A DNA stretch of 64,000 nt, taken from contig NZ_JACVTO010000001.1 in assembly GCF_016518545.1 (NCBI RefSeq), positions 1 to 64,000 of the forward strand. The letters run 5' to 3'. Positions 36,767-46,828 of the stretch are shown piece by piece. Each line of letters opens with the position of its first letter. The stretch's first letter is position 1. A program made the position numbers and the translations under genes. The notes under the pieces were generated by a model, which was not told the DNA's origin, searched no databases, and saw only the letters and a list, made by a program, of their open reading frames with translations. The stretch is from Pseudomonas sp. S30. Lineage in GTDB: Bacteria; Pseudomonadota; Gammaproteobacteria; Pseudomonadales; Pseudomonadaceae.

Positions 36767-38527
36767 TCAGGGTGCAGGTTCAGCGCGCATCCTGCCGCCG
36801 GGGGCGCCGGTGGATGCAGGGTCCAGCGCCAGGTCGAGGGCGCGATGCATGTCCAGGCGCAGCCACTCCACGCGCTCGGAGCGCCGCACCCTGCTGCAGC
36901 CAGGCTGGGGCCCGCAGGGGGTCCAAGCCTGCGTGCCGGGTCCAGGTAACGCGGCGAAAGGCAATGCCCCCTCACGAAGCAGGCGCCTGACCTGCTCTGG
37001 TTTCAAGTGCGGGTCCACCGACAGCATCGCCGCGACCGTGCCCGTCACCAGTGCCGCAGCATAGGAGGTTCCACAGCCGCCGCCGCGCCCGACCTTAGGC
37101 GCGGTCGATGCCGAGGCATGAGGGCATGCAGCGGCGACGATGTCCAGGCGTTGCCCCCGGTTGGAGTTGTCGCGCCAGCGAACAGCACGTGCATCGCTCA
37201 GCGGGCCGGCCCAGCGGTTGCGCTGATGGGCGCCCACTACCAGCAACTGACGCGCGTACAGACCCGATGGCAGATGGTCTTCGGTGTCCGACCCGCTGTT
37301 GCCGGAGGAGTTGATGACTATCACCCCCGGGTGCTCGCGCTCCAGCCACACGAAGAACCGCCCGAGCAGCGCTTCATAGCCGTCCAGGGCCAGCGCAGAG
37401 CGCACATTGGCCTGCACCGGTTCACCGCTGCGGTCACGTGCGCCGAGGCGGTGCACCCCCCAGCTCCAGTTCAGCACCTGCGCACCCGCCTCGACCAGAT
37501 TGACCGAACTGGCCACGCGCGCTGTCACGCCCGAGCCCGTTTGCAGATCCACCCGCAACTCAAAGCCATTGCCGACCTTGGCCAGCCGGCTGAGCAGCGC
37601 CAGGTTTCCGCCCGGATAGAGCGCCGACGCCAGGATGCCGGTGACGATCGAACCATGCTGGCTGGATACGCCGCTTTGCGCGGCATAGATGCACACACCT
37701 GCCGTACCCCTGCAGGGCTGTGCGAAGCGAGCGAAATCGCGTGAACGAAAATTCACTCCGCTTTCGACGATACCGATGCGCACACGCGGACCATGGGGCG
37801 TGGCGGGATCGGCGAGCCGGCGCTGGTACAGTTCCACGGCTGCGGTGAATCGGTTGGCTTCCCAACCGCGTCGATCGGCCAACTCCACCTGAGGGGCCGG
37901 GTCATCGGGCAGCAGTGAATTGTCGTCCTCCACCAGGACATGTTCCACGGACGGATCCTGTCTCAATCGAGCGATCCATTCATCGCGCGACAGGTAAGTG
38001 GAGGCCGGCAGGCGAAACTGGTACAGGCCGAGCGCGGCAATGGCGCCGACGATCTTCAGGTCGTGTCGCTGGGCGATGCGGCGGGCCTGCGCCTCCCCTT
38101 CATCCTCGTGCAGCAGCAGGCTCAACAGGTCGAGCGCAGTGACCAACCCAGGGGCGATGGTTTCGACGCGTTCCTGCTTGATGGCCACCACCTGAGCGCC
38201 CATCGGATTCCACCACACCGCATTGCTGAGGCGCCCATCGTCATCCAGCCACACGGGGCCACTGGCTTGCAGTGTCGAAGGGATGGTCAACCGCAGCCCT
38301 GCCGAGGTGACGGCCACGAACGCCTCGGCCAGTGCCTGACCGTCGATCATGACCTTAGGCTTGACTGTAGAGAGCCCTTGGACCGTCGTACACCAGGCTG
38401 CCACAGGCGGCATCTGCCACTCGCCGCACGGTGCCAGGCTGCCGATCAGCAGCCTGTTTGCAGCACAGGCGCAGGCGCTCTCACAGCACAGCAACCCAAC
38501 CAGCAAGAGTGTGGACAGGACCTTCAT
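36767..38527 (-). CDS. Secreted subtilisin-like (S8) protease with Glu at the catalytic Asp position
   Basis: A 586-residue protein with a signal peptide (about 1-23, ending ACACAA) and an N-terminal region (24-205) ending in an inhibitor-I9-like propeptide. The S8 domain (about 248-505) follows. The expected Asp block reads RIGIVESGVN, so residue 255 is Glu. The His block is SSQHGSIVTG (H291), the oxyanion Asn lies in INSSGNSG (N410), and the Ser block is GCGTSYAAALVTG (S488). The C-terminal tail (510-586) is Pro/Gly-rich with several Cys. Activity with E-H-S is possible but needs proof. The ATG at 38527 has a poor Shine-Dalgarno. Confidence 0.85.
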   Translation of the reverse strand: MKVLSTLLLVGLLCCESACACAANRLLIGSLAPCGEWQMPPVAAWCTTVQGLSTVKPKVMIDGQALAEAFVAVTSAGLRLTIPSTLQASGPVWLDDDGRLSNAVWWNPMGAQVVAIKQERVETIAPGLVTALDLLSLLLHEDEGEAQARRIAQRHDLKIVGAIAALGLYQFRLPASTYLSRDEWIARLRQDPSVEHVLVEDDNSLLPDDPAPQVELADRRGWEANRFTAAVELYQRRLADPATPHGPRVRIGIVESGVNFRSRDFARFAQPCRGTAGVCIYAAQSGVSSQHGSIVTGILASALYPGGNLALLSRLAKVGNGFELRVDLQTGSGVTARVASSVNLVEAGAQVLNWSWGVHRLGARDRSGEPVQANVRSALALDGYEALLGRFFVWLEREHPGVIVINSSGNSGSDTEDHLPSGLYARQLLVVGAHQRNRWAGPLSDARAVRWRDNSNRGQRLDIVAAACPHASASTAPKVGRGGGCGTSYAAALVTGTVAAMLSVDPHLKPEQVRRLLREGALPFAALPGPGTQAWTPCGPQPGCSRVRRSERVEWLRLDMHRALDLALDPASTGAPGGRMRAEPAP

Positions 38528-38661
38528 GGGCGCGGAACCGGCTCGGCGAACATGCCTGCCTGGCGAGAAACCAGGCCACAAAGCTGGACCCTAGCCAGAA
38601 CGCTGCGCCGCGCCTACTGACAGAAATGACAGGGCGCGCCTGCCCGGCTACGGTAGCCCCC

Positions 38662-40080
38662 TCAAGGCATGACCGGCGGCACGTAGGCCAGGGTCGCGCC
38701 CAGCGCCCAGAGCAGCACCAGCACCAACGGCACGTGCACCAGCAGTTGCACGAAGGAAAACCCGATCAGATCGCGTGCCTTCAGACCCAGCACCCCGAGC
38801 AGCGGCAACATGTAGAAGGGGTTGATCAGGTTGGGCAACGCCTCGGCCGCGTTGTAGATCTGCACCGCCCAGCCCAAGTGGTATTGCAGGTCATTGGCCA
38901 CCAGCATGACGTAGGGCGCCTCGATGATCCACTTGCCGCCGCCAGATGGGATGAAGAAGCCGAGCACCGCCGAATACACCCCCATCAGCAAGGCATAGGT
39001 GTCGTGGGTGGCGATCTGGGTGAAGAACACCGAAATATGGTGCGCCAGGGTCTGGGCATCGCTGCCCTGCACCTGGGTGAGGATGGCAGCGATCGAGCCG
39101 TACAGCGGGAACTGGATCAGCACCCCGGTAGTGGTCGGCACGGCACGGGCCACCGCATCGAGGAAGCTGCGCGGTCGCCAGTGCAGCAACGCACCGAGCA
39201 TGATGAACAGCAGGTTGTAGGTGTTCAGCCCGGAGATGGCGGTGATGGCCGGCTTGGTGGCGAACTCCTGGTAGAGCCAGCCGGCGGCCAGGGCCACCAG
39301 CAACAGGATCAGAATGGGGCTATGCTCCAGCCACTCGCCAGGGCGGGTTCGCTGCGCCGGCGGCGGCGCGGTGAAGCTGGGATCGACGCCGCAGTCCTGG
39401 GCGCTGCGGGCGCTGGCTGGTCCGGGGGCAGTGGCATAGGCGATGACCAGCGAGACGATCACCAGCGCCGCCAGCATGACCCCGGACTGCCACAGGAAGA
39501 TGGTTTCGGTGAACGGAATCACCCCGGTGATGGCCAGGATCGACGGCGGCAGGCTGGCCGGGTTGGCCTGCAGCTGCGCGGCCGACGACGACAGCCCCAG
39601 GGCCCAGACCGCGCCCAGTCCCAAGTAGGCGGCAGCGCCAGCGGCGCGGTAATCCATCTTCAATTCCTGGCGCCGGGCCAGGGCACGCACCAGCAGGCCG
39701 CCGAACACCAGTGACAGGCCCCAGTTGAGCAGTGACGCAAGCATCGAGATCAACGCCACCCAGCACACCGCCGAGCGGCCGTTTTTCGGCAGCTGGGCCA
39801 GGCGGTCGATCAGTTTGGCTGCGGGCGGCGAGCTGGCCACTACATAGCCGCCGATGACCACGAAGGCCATCTGCATGGTGAAGGGAATCAGGCTCCAGAA
39901 GCCATCGCCGAATGCCTTGGCGGTAGCGGTGGGTTTGCCGCCCATGGCCAGCGCGCCCAGGCATACCAGCATCACGGCGAGGGCGGCGAACACCCAGGAG
40001 TCGGGGAACCAGCGTTCGGCCCAGTTGGAGCAGCGAAGGGCAAAGCGGGCGGAACGGCTGTCTTGGATTTCAGCGGCCAA
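38662..40080 (-). CDS. atoE: Short-chain fatty acid (acetoacetate) transporter, AtoE type
   Basis: A 472-residue integral membrane protein with about 12 hydrophobic spans and the AtoE-family features SGGGKWIIEAPYVM and NLINPFYMLPLLG. It imports short-chain fatty acids or acetoacetate. It follows atoA on the same strand by 86 bases, completing an uptake plus activation unit. Confidence 0.92.
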   Translation of the reverse strand: MAAEIQDSRSARFALRCSNWAERWFPDSWVFAALAVMLVCLGALAMGGKPTATAKAFGDGFWSLIPFTMQMAFVVIGGYVVASSPPAAKLIDRLAQLPKNGRSAVCWVALISMLASLLNWGLSLVFGGLLVRALARRQELKMDYRAAGAAAYLGLGAVWALGLSSSAAQLQANPASLPPSILAITGVIPFTETIFLWQSGVMLAALVIVSLVIAYATAPGPASARSAQDCGVDPSFTAPPPAQRTRPGEWLEHSPILILLLVALAAGWLYQEFATKPAITAISGLNTYNLLFIMLGALLHWRPRSFLDAVARAVPTTTGVLIQFPLYGSIAAILTQVQGSDAQTLAHHISVFFTQIATHDTYALLMGVYSAVLGFFIPSGGGKWIIEAPYVMLVANDLQYHLGWAVQIYNAAEALPNLINPFYMLPLLGVLGLKARDLIGFSFVQLLVHVPLVLVLLWALGATLAYVPPVMP

Positions 40081-40166
40081 GGCGTTTTCCTTTCTTGGTT
40101 TTATTAGTGGAGGGTGTGGGGCGGCGATTAGCCGTCGCCCCTATAGCAGTGCGGTGCAGCCGTCAG

Positions 40167-40823
40167 TCAGAAGGTCATTTCCTTGACATCGTCCGGGACG
40201 ATCAGCTTGCCGGCAGTCTTGTCGACGATTTCCTGCACGCTGACCCCAGGGGCCGTTTCACGCAGGATGAAGGCGCCGTCGTCGATTTCCAGATAGGCCA
40301 GGTCGGTCAGCACCTTGCGAATGCAGCCGGCACCGGTCAGGGGCAGGCTGCAACGCGGCAGCAGCTTGGATTCGCCGTCCTTGGACGCGTGGGTCATGGT
40401 GACGATGATGTTCTCGGCGCCGGCCACCAGGTCCATGGCCCCGCCCATGCCCTTGACCAGCTTGCCGGGGATCATCCAGGAAGCGATATTGCCCTGCACA
40501 TCTACCTCGAAAGCGCCCAGTACCGTGAGATCCACATGGCCCCCGCGGATCATGGCGAAGGACTGCGCCGAATCGAAGATTGAGGCGCCGATGCGCGCCG
40601 TGACGGTCTGCTTGCCGGCGTTGATCATGTCGGCGTCGACGGTGCTGTCGGTGGGGAACTCGCCCATGCCCAGCAGGCCATTCTCCGATTGCAGCATCAC
40701 GTCCATGTCGGCCGGCACGTAGTTAGCCACCAGGGTGGGAATGCCGATGCCGAGGTTGACGTAGTAGCCATCCTTCAGTTCACGGGCGACGCGTTGAGCC
40801 ATCTGTTCGCGGGTCAGTGCCAT
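40167..40823 (-). CDS. atoA: 3-oxoacid/acetoacetate CoA-transferase, beta subunit
   Basis: A 218-residue subunit B carrying the catalytic Glu in QSENGLLGMGEFP, with VNLGIGIPTLVANYV at the N-terminus and the GxGGAMDLVAGA CoA-binding loop. It transfers CoA to acetoacetate, giving acetoacetyl-CoA. The start is 45 bases after the stop of the alpha subunit on the same strand. Confidence 0.95.
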   Translation of the reverse strand: MALTREQMAQRVARELKDGYYVNLGIGIPTLVANYVPADMDVMLQSENGLLGMGEFPTDSTVDADMINAGKQTVTARIGASIFDSAQSFAMIRGGHVDLTVLGAFEVDVQGNIASWMIPGKLVKGMGGAMDLVAGAENIIVTMTHASKDGESKLLPRCSLPLTGAGCIRKVLTDLAYLEIDDGAFILRETAPGVSVQEIVDKTAGKLIVPDDVKEMTF

Positions 40824-40868
40824 GGTCTGGATCTCTTCGTTGTTCTTCTGTCGTTCTGGGGAGGGCGC

Positions 40869-41567
40869 TCAGGCCTTGACGGTGCGCTTTTCGATACGCT
40901 TCTCGAAGGTGCCGACGATGACCCGGTCGACGAAGATCCCGGGTGTATGAATCTCGCTGGGTGCGAGTACTCCCGGCTCGACGATCTCCTCGACCTCCAC
41001 CACCGTGATGCGCCCGGCCGTGGCGGCCAGCGGGTTGAAATTCTGCGCGGTGTTGCGATAGACCACGTTGCCGTAGTGATCGGCCTTCCAGCCCTTGACG
41101 ATGGCGAAGTCGCCGGTGATCGAACGCTCGAGGATGTAGTGGCGTCCGTCGAACTCGCGCACCTCCTTGCCCTCGGCTACGGGCGTGCCGTAGCCGGTGG
41201 CCGTGAAGAAGGCGGGGATGCCCGCGCCACCGGCGCGCATCTTCTCGGCCAGGGTCCCCTGGGGCGTCAGCTCGACCTCGAGCTCGCCACTGAGCAACTG
41301 ACGCTCGAACTCGGCGTTCTCGCCCACGTAGGAAGCGATCATCTTGCGGATCTGCCGGTCCTCGAGCAGCACCCCCAGGCCGAAGCCATCGACGCCGCAA
41401 TTGTTGGACACCACGGTCAGGCCCTTGACGCCACGCCGCCTGATCTCGGCGATGAGGTTTTCCGGGATGCCGCACAGCCCGAAGCCGCCAGCCAGCACGG
41501 TCATGTCGTCGGTCAGGCCTTCGAGTGCCTGCTCATAGGTTGCTACACGCTTGTCCAGTCCGGCCAT
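40869..41567 (-). CDS. atoD: 3-oxoacid/acetoacetate CoA-transferase, alpha subunit
   Basis: A 232-residue subunit A with the family opening [17 protein letters not shown] and the patterns [12 protein letters not shown] and [26 protein letters not shown]. First gene of atoD-atoA-atoE, divergent from a LysR gene 119 bases away that probably controls it. A thiolase (atoB) gene to cleave the product is not in the cluster. Confidence 0.95.
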   Translation of the reverse strand: MAGLDKRVATYEQALEGLTDDMTVLAGGFGLCGIPENLIAEIRRRGVKGLTVVSNNCGVDGFGLGVLLEDRQIRKMIASYVGENAEFERQLLSGELEVELTPQGTLAEKMRAGGAGIPAFFTATGYGTPVAEGKEVREFDGRHYILERSITGDFAIVKGWKADHYGNVVYRNTAQNFNPLAATAGRITVVEVEEIVEPGVLAPSEIHTPGIFVDRVIVGTFEKRIEKRTVKA

Positions 41568-41686
41568 GCTGATCCGCCTTTGTCGTTATTTGAGCCAGTG
41601 CTGCCATCTTCACCGCTGGCCACTGATTTGTTAATTTTGTTTTAGTCATCGATTGATAACTTTTGCAAAACAACCAGGCCACTGCC

Positions 41687-42592
41687 ATGAACGTCAAACA
41701 GCTGCGTGCCTTCATCACCGTAGCCAAGTATCAGAGCTTCGCCCAGGCGGGCGAGCATTTGCACATTTCCCAGCCCGCGCTGAGCCTGACCATCAAGGGC
41801 CTGGAGGAGAACCTCGGCGGCGCCCTGCTCACTCGTACCACCCGCAGCGTCGCGCTGACCGCCGAGGGCGAGGTGCTGCTGCCGCTGGCCCAGCGCCTGC
41901 TGGCCGACTGGGACGATACCGAAGAGATGCTGCGCCAGCGCTTCACCTTGCAACTGGGACGCGTCTCGGTGGCCGCCATGCCGGCGTTCGCCGGCAACCT
42001 GCTGCCGCGCTCGCTCAAGGTGTTTCGTCAGCGCTATCCGAAGGTCAACGTCACCGTGCACGACGTGATCAACGAGCAGGTGCTGGAGCTGGTGCGTCAT
42101 CGCCGCGTCGAGCTGGGCATCGGGTTCGAGCCCCAGCGCAGCGATGCGTTGCAGTTCCATCCTCTGTACCTGGATCGGTTCGTCGCGGTGGTACCCGCCG
42201 ATTCACCCTTGGCCCAACGCTCGCAAGTGAGCTGGCGCCTGTTGCTGGGCGAGGACTTCATCGCCCTGCAGCGCCCTTCGGCGGTACGCCTGCTGCTCGA
42301 GCAGCACCTGGCAGCCGAACACGGGCGATTGACGGTGGCATTCGAGAGTCACCAGCTGTCGACAGTGGGCCGCATGGTCGCGAACGGGCTGGGGGTGAGC
42401 GCTGTCCCTGCCTTGTGCATCAACCAGATGCAGGAGCTCGGAGCACGCTGCGTGGCGTTGGTGGAGCCGACGGTGGAGCGACGCATCGGCGTCATCACCC
42501 TGAGCGACCATACGCTGTCCACGGCCGCACAGGCGCTGCTGGACGTACTGTTGAATCACACTCATCCTCCGGAGGTGACATGCGATACATGA
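41687..42592 (+). CDS. LysR-family regulator of the ato genes (inferred)
   Basis: A 301-residue LysR protein, helix-turn-helix [24 protein letters not shown] at about 15-55 and effector domain at 90-290. The ATG at 41687 is the first sensible start (MNVKQLRAF). It is divergent from atoDAE. Its 3' end overlaps the aldo/keto reductase start by 13 bases, so that gene may be co-transcribed. Confidence 0.88.
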   Translation: MNVKQLRAFITVAKYQSFAQAGEHLHISQPALSLTIKGLEENLGGALLTRTTRSVALTAEGEVLLPLAQRLLADWDDTEEMLRQRFTLQLGRVSVAAMPAFAGNLLPRSLKVFRQRYPKVNVTVHDVINEQVLELVRHRRVELGIGFEPQRSDALQFHPLYLDRFVAVVPADSPLAQRSQVSWRLLLGEDFIALQRPSAVRLLLEQHLAAEHGRLTVAFESHQLSTVGRMVANGLGVSAVPALCINQMQELGARCVALVEPTVERRIGVITLSDHTLSTAAQALLDVLLNHTHPPEVTCDT

Positions 42593-43401
42593 AGTTGGCA
42601 GGCGTGGAGGTCCCGGTCATCGGCCAGGGTACCTGGTACATGGGCGAATCCAGCGGGTCCCGGGCTGCCGAAGTGGCGGCCCTGCAGCAGGGTATCGACC
42701 TGGGCATGACGCTGATCGACACCGCCGAAATGTACGCCGAGGGCGGCGCCGAAACGGTGGTCGGGGCCGCCATCGCGGGGCGTCGAGACGAGGTGTTCCT
42801 GACCAGCAAGGTCTATCCGCACAACGCCAGCCGTCGCGGTGTTGCCCAGGCGTGCGAACGTAGCCTGAGACGCCTGGGCACCGAGCGCATCGACCTGTAC
42901 CTGCTGCACTGGCGCGGGCAGTACCCCCTGGAAGAAACGGTGGAAGCCTTCGAGCGCCTGGTCGATGAGGGCAAGATCCGCCGTTGGGGAGTTTCCAACT
43001 TCGACGTGGACGATCTGCAGGAACTGGACGACTCGCGCTGCGCGGTCAACCAGGTGATGTACAACCCCGCCGAGCGCGGCATCGAGTTCGATCTGCTGCC
43101 GTGGAGCCAGGCCCAGCGCCTGCCGACCATGGCCTACTGTCCGCTCGCCCAGGCTGGGCGGTTGCTGGGCCACCCCGTACTGCAGACGGTCGCCGAACGT
43201 CATGGCGTCACGCCCGCCCAGGTAAGCCTGGCCTGGGTAACGCGCAACGACGGTGTGATCGCCATTCCCAAGGCCGTTAGCCCGCAGCACGTGCGTCTGA
43301 ATGCCGAGGCCGCGGATCTGGCGCTGACCGACGAGGACCTGAGCGACATCGACCAGGCCTTCGCTCCGCCGAGCCGCAAGCAGCGCCTGGCCATGCAGTA
43401 A
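42580..43401 (+). CDS. Aldo/keto reductase
   Basis: A 273-residue AKR with the catalytic tetrad visible: D (LIDTAEMY, with Tyr), K (LTSKVYPH) and a final catalytic His in YLLHWRG. NADP-binding residues lie in the C-terminal [10 protein letters not shown]. It reduces aldehydes or ketones; the substrate is unknown. GGAGGTGAC sits directly before the ATG at 42580, which is inside the end of the LysR gene. Confidence 0.9.
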   Translation: MRYMKLAGVEVPVIGQGTWYMGESSGSRAAEVAALQQGIDLGMTLIDTAEMYAEGGAETVVGAAIAGRRDEVFLTSKVYPHNASRRGVAQACERSLRRLGTERIDLYLLHWRGQYPLEETVEAFERLVDEGKIRRWGVSNFDVDDLQELDDSRCAVNQVMYNPAERGIEFDLLPWSQAQRLPTMAYCPLAQAGRLLGHPVLQTVAERHGVTPAQVSLAWVTRNDGVIAIPKAVSPQHVRLNAEAADLALTDEDLSDIDQAFAPPSRKQRLAMQ

Positions 43402-43419
43402 GTGAGCAGCGCCTGCGCC

Positions 43420-44580
43420 TCAGCCGCTGGCCAGATAGTCACGCAGGCGCAGCAGCAGGGTATCGCAGCCGCGCAGTTGCTCGACGCTGACGAACTCGTC
43501 CGGCTTGTGCCCCTGTTCCATGCTGCCCGGTCCGCACACCACGGTCGGGATGCCGGCCTGGTCGAACAGCCCGCCTTCGGTACCGAACGCCACTGTGCCG
43601 AAGGCGCGCGAGCCACTGATCAGCGCCAGCACCTTAGCAGCCGGGCTATCCTCTGGGGTGGCCAGCCCGGGATAGGCGCTCAAGGGTTCGAGGGTGATGG
43701 CGCTGCCCTTGCTGACCGCCTGCATGCGCGGCAGCAACTGGCCGTCGGCGTAGGCCCGAAGCCGCTCGGCCACGCTCGACGCCTCGAAGCCAGGCAAGGC
43801 GCGCACTTCGAAATCGAAGCGGCAATGCTCGGGCACGATGTTCAACGCCTGGCCCCCACTGATCACGCCGGTCTGTACGGTGGAGAACGGCGGGTCGAAG
43901 CGCGGGTCGTGAAGTTCGGGCTGCGCCAGCGCGGCGCCGATCTCGCCCAGTTGGCCGATCAATCGCGCGGCATACTCGATGGCGTTCACCCCATGCGGCG
44001 CATAGGCCGAATGGCAGGCGGCGCCGTGCACATGGCAGCGCATCGCCAACTTGCCCTTGTGGCCCAGCACCGGCTTGAGTTCGGTCGGCTCGCCGATCAG
44101 GCACAGCAGCGGTCGGTGAGGTCGCTGGGCCAGTGCCTCCAGCATCGAGCGCACGCCCAGGCAACCGACCTCTTCGTCATAGGAGAACGCCAGGTGCACC
44201 GGCAAGGCCAGGGGCTCGGCGAGGAACGCCGGAACCGCCGCCAGCACCGAGGCGATGAAGCCCTTCATGTCGGCTGTGCCGCGGCCGTACAGCCTGCCCT
44301 CGCGTTCGCTCAGCGCGAAGGGATCGACGGTCCAGGCCTGCCTATCCACCGGCACCACGTCGGTGTGGCCGGACAGGACCACCCCGCCGCGCTCCTGCGG
44401 CCCCAGCGTGGCGAACAGGTTGGCCTTGGTGCCTTCGGCATTGAAGAACAGTTCGCTGGATACGCCCTGTTCGGCCAGATAATCGCGAATGAAGTGGATC
44501 AGTGCCAGGTTGGAATCGCGGCTGACGGTGGGAAAACCCACCAGGCGACGCAGCAGCTCGCGGCTGGCGAACTCACTCAT
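43420..44580 (-). CDS. M20-family deacylase (ArgE-like)
   Basis: A 386-residue metallopeptidase-fold amidohydrolase. Metal ligands are visible in VLSGHTDVVPVD, RGTADMKGF and SYDEEVGCLG, with dimer-domain CHVHGAACHSA. The family includes acetylornithine deacetylase, but position in a catabolic-looking cluster with a DUF1028 gene makes another N-acyl substrate likely. The start overlaps the 3' end of the DUF1028 gene by eight bases, so the two are coupled. Confidence 0.88.
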   Translation of the reverse strand: MSEFASRELLRRLVGFPTVSRDSNLALIHFIRDYLAEQGVSSELFFNAEGTKANLFATLGPQERGGVVLSGHTDVVPVDRQAWTVDPFALSEREGRLYGRGTADMKGFIASVLAAVPAFLAEPLALPVHLAFSYDEEVGCLGVRSMLEALAQRPHRPLLCLIGEPTELKPVLGHKGKLAMRCHVHGAACHSAYAPHGVNAIEYAARLIGQLGEIGAALAQPELHDPRFDPPFSTVQTGVISGGQALNIVPEHCRFDFEVRALPGFEASSVAERLRAYADGQLLPRMQAVSKGSAITLEPLSAYPGLATPEDSPAAKVLALISGSRAFGTVAFGTEGGLFDQAGIPTVVCGPGSMEQGHKPDEFVSVEQLRGCDTLLLRLRDYLASG

Positions 44581-45250
44581 CGCCCGCCACTCCATAGCTC
44601 GGCGCCGTGGTCGGGTCCAGTGCGCGGGTGACGTAGTCCTGCATTTGCGGCCGGTAGGCCTGCCAGAGCCGATCCAGTTCAGCGATGGGGTCGTGTTCGG
44701 CCCAGTCCACACGCAGATCCACCAGCGGCCAGGTCAGCTCGCCAGCGATCTTCAACGCCGCCGAATGCACCGGTCCTGCCTCGCCTCCCGCGGCCACGGC
44801 CGCCTGCATCGCGGCCAGCAGACGATCGGCAAGGTGCCCATCGGCCGCCTCGAAGGCCTGCACCATCGCCTCGATCACCTCAGGCGCGGACAGCAGATTG
44901 CCCGCCGCCGCGCACTGCTGGCCGGCCACGGCATGGTGCACGCCCAGTGCCTGACGACCGGTGAACAAGGCGACCTGACCGTGGTTGTCGATCACCGTCA
45001 CCTGGCGGTACTCGCTCCAGCCATTGGCCCTGAGCACCTGGTCCAGCGCAGCGGCCGGTGGCTGCTGGCCCTGCTCCAGCGCATCGAGAATCTGCGGGCC
45101 GAGTGCCGGCAAGGTGATGTTCTGTGTCGCCACGGCGCCCACGCCGCCGCGCACCCAAGGGCAACGAGCGCCCACGGCGATGCTGGATGAACTGATGGCG
45201 ATGCCGACCTGGCCGGTGTCCGGGCAACGGCCGAGGATGGAGAAAGTCAT
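44573..45250 (-). CDS. DUF1028 family protein
   Basis: A 225-residue DUF1028 protein with the family opening MTFSILGRCPDTGQVGIAI and GGVGAVATQNITLPALGPQ. The fold is Ntn-hydrolase-like by family reports, and members are commonly found in operons for amide, opine or hydantoin-type breakdown; a hydrolytic role is plausible but unproven. The ATG at 45250 follows AAGGAGT. Divergent from the flavin monooxygenase gene. Confidence 0.88.
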   Translation of the reverse strand: MTFSILGRCPDTGQVGIAISSSSIAVGARCPWVRGGVGAVATQNITLPALGPQILDALEQGQQPPAAALDQVLRANGWSEYRQVTVIDNHGQVALFTGRQALGVHHAVAGQQCAAAGNLLSAPEVIEAMVQAFEAADGHLADRLLAAMQAAVAAGGEAGPVHSAALKIAGELTWPLVDLRVDWAEHDPIAELDRLWQAYRPQMQDYVTRALDPTTAPSYGVAGDE

Positions 45251-45517
45251 GGTGCGACTCCTTGCAGGGTTTGCCGGCATTCTCGGCAAGCCCCCGTCGC
45301 GACGAAACAAGCATTTTCCTCGGCAGTGGCCAGCAAAAAACGGGCCTCACGGGCACGCCCGGTACCCTGTTCCCACGCTTGCTGCCCCTTCGCCGTTTTA
45401 TCGCCAAAGCCCAGCTAAATACTATTTTCGTCGGATTTACCGCGTCCCTAGGCTGGTGGCGAACAACGACGGTCGTGCCAACGGCCTCAATACAATCGCC
45501 TGAGCAAGGGCTGGGAC

Positions 45518-46828
45518 ATGACACTGAACACTCTCGAAATCGACACCCTGGTAGTCGGCGCCGGCCAGGCCGGCGTGGCCATCAGCGAACACCTGAGCGC
45601 GCAGGGCGTACCGCACCTGGTGCTGGAGCGCCGGCGCATCGCCGAGGCCTGGCGCAGCGGCCGTTGGGATTCGCTGGTGGCCAACGGCCCGGCCTGGCAC
45701 GACCGCTTTCCGGGGCTGGCTTTCGAGATGGACGCCGACGCATTCGCCGGCAAGGACCAGGTCGCCGACTATTTCGAACGCTATGTGCGCACGTATGATC
45801 TGCCGGTGCGCACTGGTGTCGAGGTGACCCGCGTGGAGCGCAACGCCCACCGTCCGGGATTCACCGTGCACACCAGCGACGGCGTGATCAGCGCCAATCG
45901 AGTGGTGGCCGCCACCGGGCCTTTCCAGCGGCCGGTGATTCCGCCCATCGCGCCGAAGGATGCGCGCTTGCACCAGATCCATTCCGCGGACTACCGCAAC
46001 CCTGGCCAGCTGCCGGAGGGCGCCGTGCTGGTGGTCGGTGCCGGGTCGTCGGGCGTGCAGATCGCCGAAGAGCTGATGCGCGCCGGGCGACAGGTCTACC
46101 TCTCGGTCGGCGCCCATGATCGCCCACCTCGCAGCTACCGTGGTCGCGATTTCTGCTGGTGGCTGGGCGTACTGGGCGAATGGGACGCGGAAGTCGCCAG
46201 CCCCGGCCGCGAACACGTGACCATCGCCGTCAGCGGCGCGCGCGGCGGGCACACCGTCGACTTCCGCGCCTTGGCCCACCAAGGCATGACCCTGGTCGGT
46301 CTGACCCAGTCGTTCAGCGATGGGATGGCCAGGTTCCAGGACAATCTGGCCGACAACATCCGCCGTGGCGATGAAAGCTACCTGGCCCTGCTCGACGCTG
46401 CCGATGCCTATGTCGAACGCAACGGCCTGGACCTGCCCCCGGAGCCCCAGGCGCGCGCACACCTGGCCGACCCGCAATGCCTCAGCCAGCCACTGCTGCA
46501 ACTGGACCTGCACAAGGCCGGGGTAACCAGCATCATCTGGGCCACCGGTTATGGCGTGGATTTCAGCTGGCTGCAGGTCGACACCTTCGACGCCAACGGC
46601 AAGCCCCAGCACCAGCGCGGAGTCGGCCGTGAGCCTGGCATTTATTTTCTCGGCCTGCCCTGGCTGTCGCGCCGCGGCTCGTCGTTCATCTGGGGCGTCT
46701 GGCACGACGCCAAGCACGTGGCCGGTCACATCGCCACGCAACGCACCTACCTGGCCTACCGCGACCGCGGGCAGCGCCATGCCGACCAGCCCCACAGCGA
46801 CAACCTCAGCCCCCTAGGAGCCTTGTGA
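45518..46828 (+). CDS. Flavin-dependent monooxygenase (FMO/BVMO-like)
   Basis: A 436-residue FAD/NADPH monooxygenase. The first Rossmann motif is VVGAGQAGVAISEHL (about 11-25) and the second is VVGAGSSGVQIAEEL (about 170-184). The linking ATGPFQRPVIPP lies between. Members N- or S-hydroxylate amines or oxidise ketones. It is immediately followed by the RidA-like gene (stop and start overlap, TGATG). The divergent DUF1028 and M20 genes suggest a joint pathway for a nitrogen-containing compound. Confidence 0.9.
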   Translation: MTLNTLEIDTLVVGAGQAGVAISEHLSAQGVPHLVLERRRIAEAWRSGRWDSLVANGPAWHDRFPGLAFEMDADAFAGKDQVADYFERYVRTYDLPVRTGVEVTRVERNAHRPGFTVHTSDGVISANRVVAATGPFQRPVIPPIAPKDARLHQIHSADYRNPGQLPEGAVLVVGAGSSGVQIAEELMRAGRQVYLSVGAHDRPPRSYRGRDFCWWLGVLGEWDAEVASPGREHVTIAVSGARGGHTVDFRALAHQGMTLVGLTQSFSDGMARFQDNLADNIRRGDESYLALLDAADAYVERNGLDLPPEPQARAHLADPQCLSQPLLQLDLHKAGVTSIIWATGYGVDFSWLQVDTFDANGKPQHQRGVGREPGIYFLGLPWLSRRGSSFIWGVWHDAKHVAGHIATQRTYLAYRDRGQRHADQPHSDNLSPLGAL

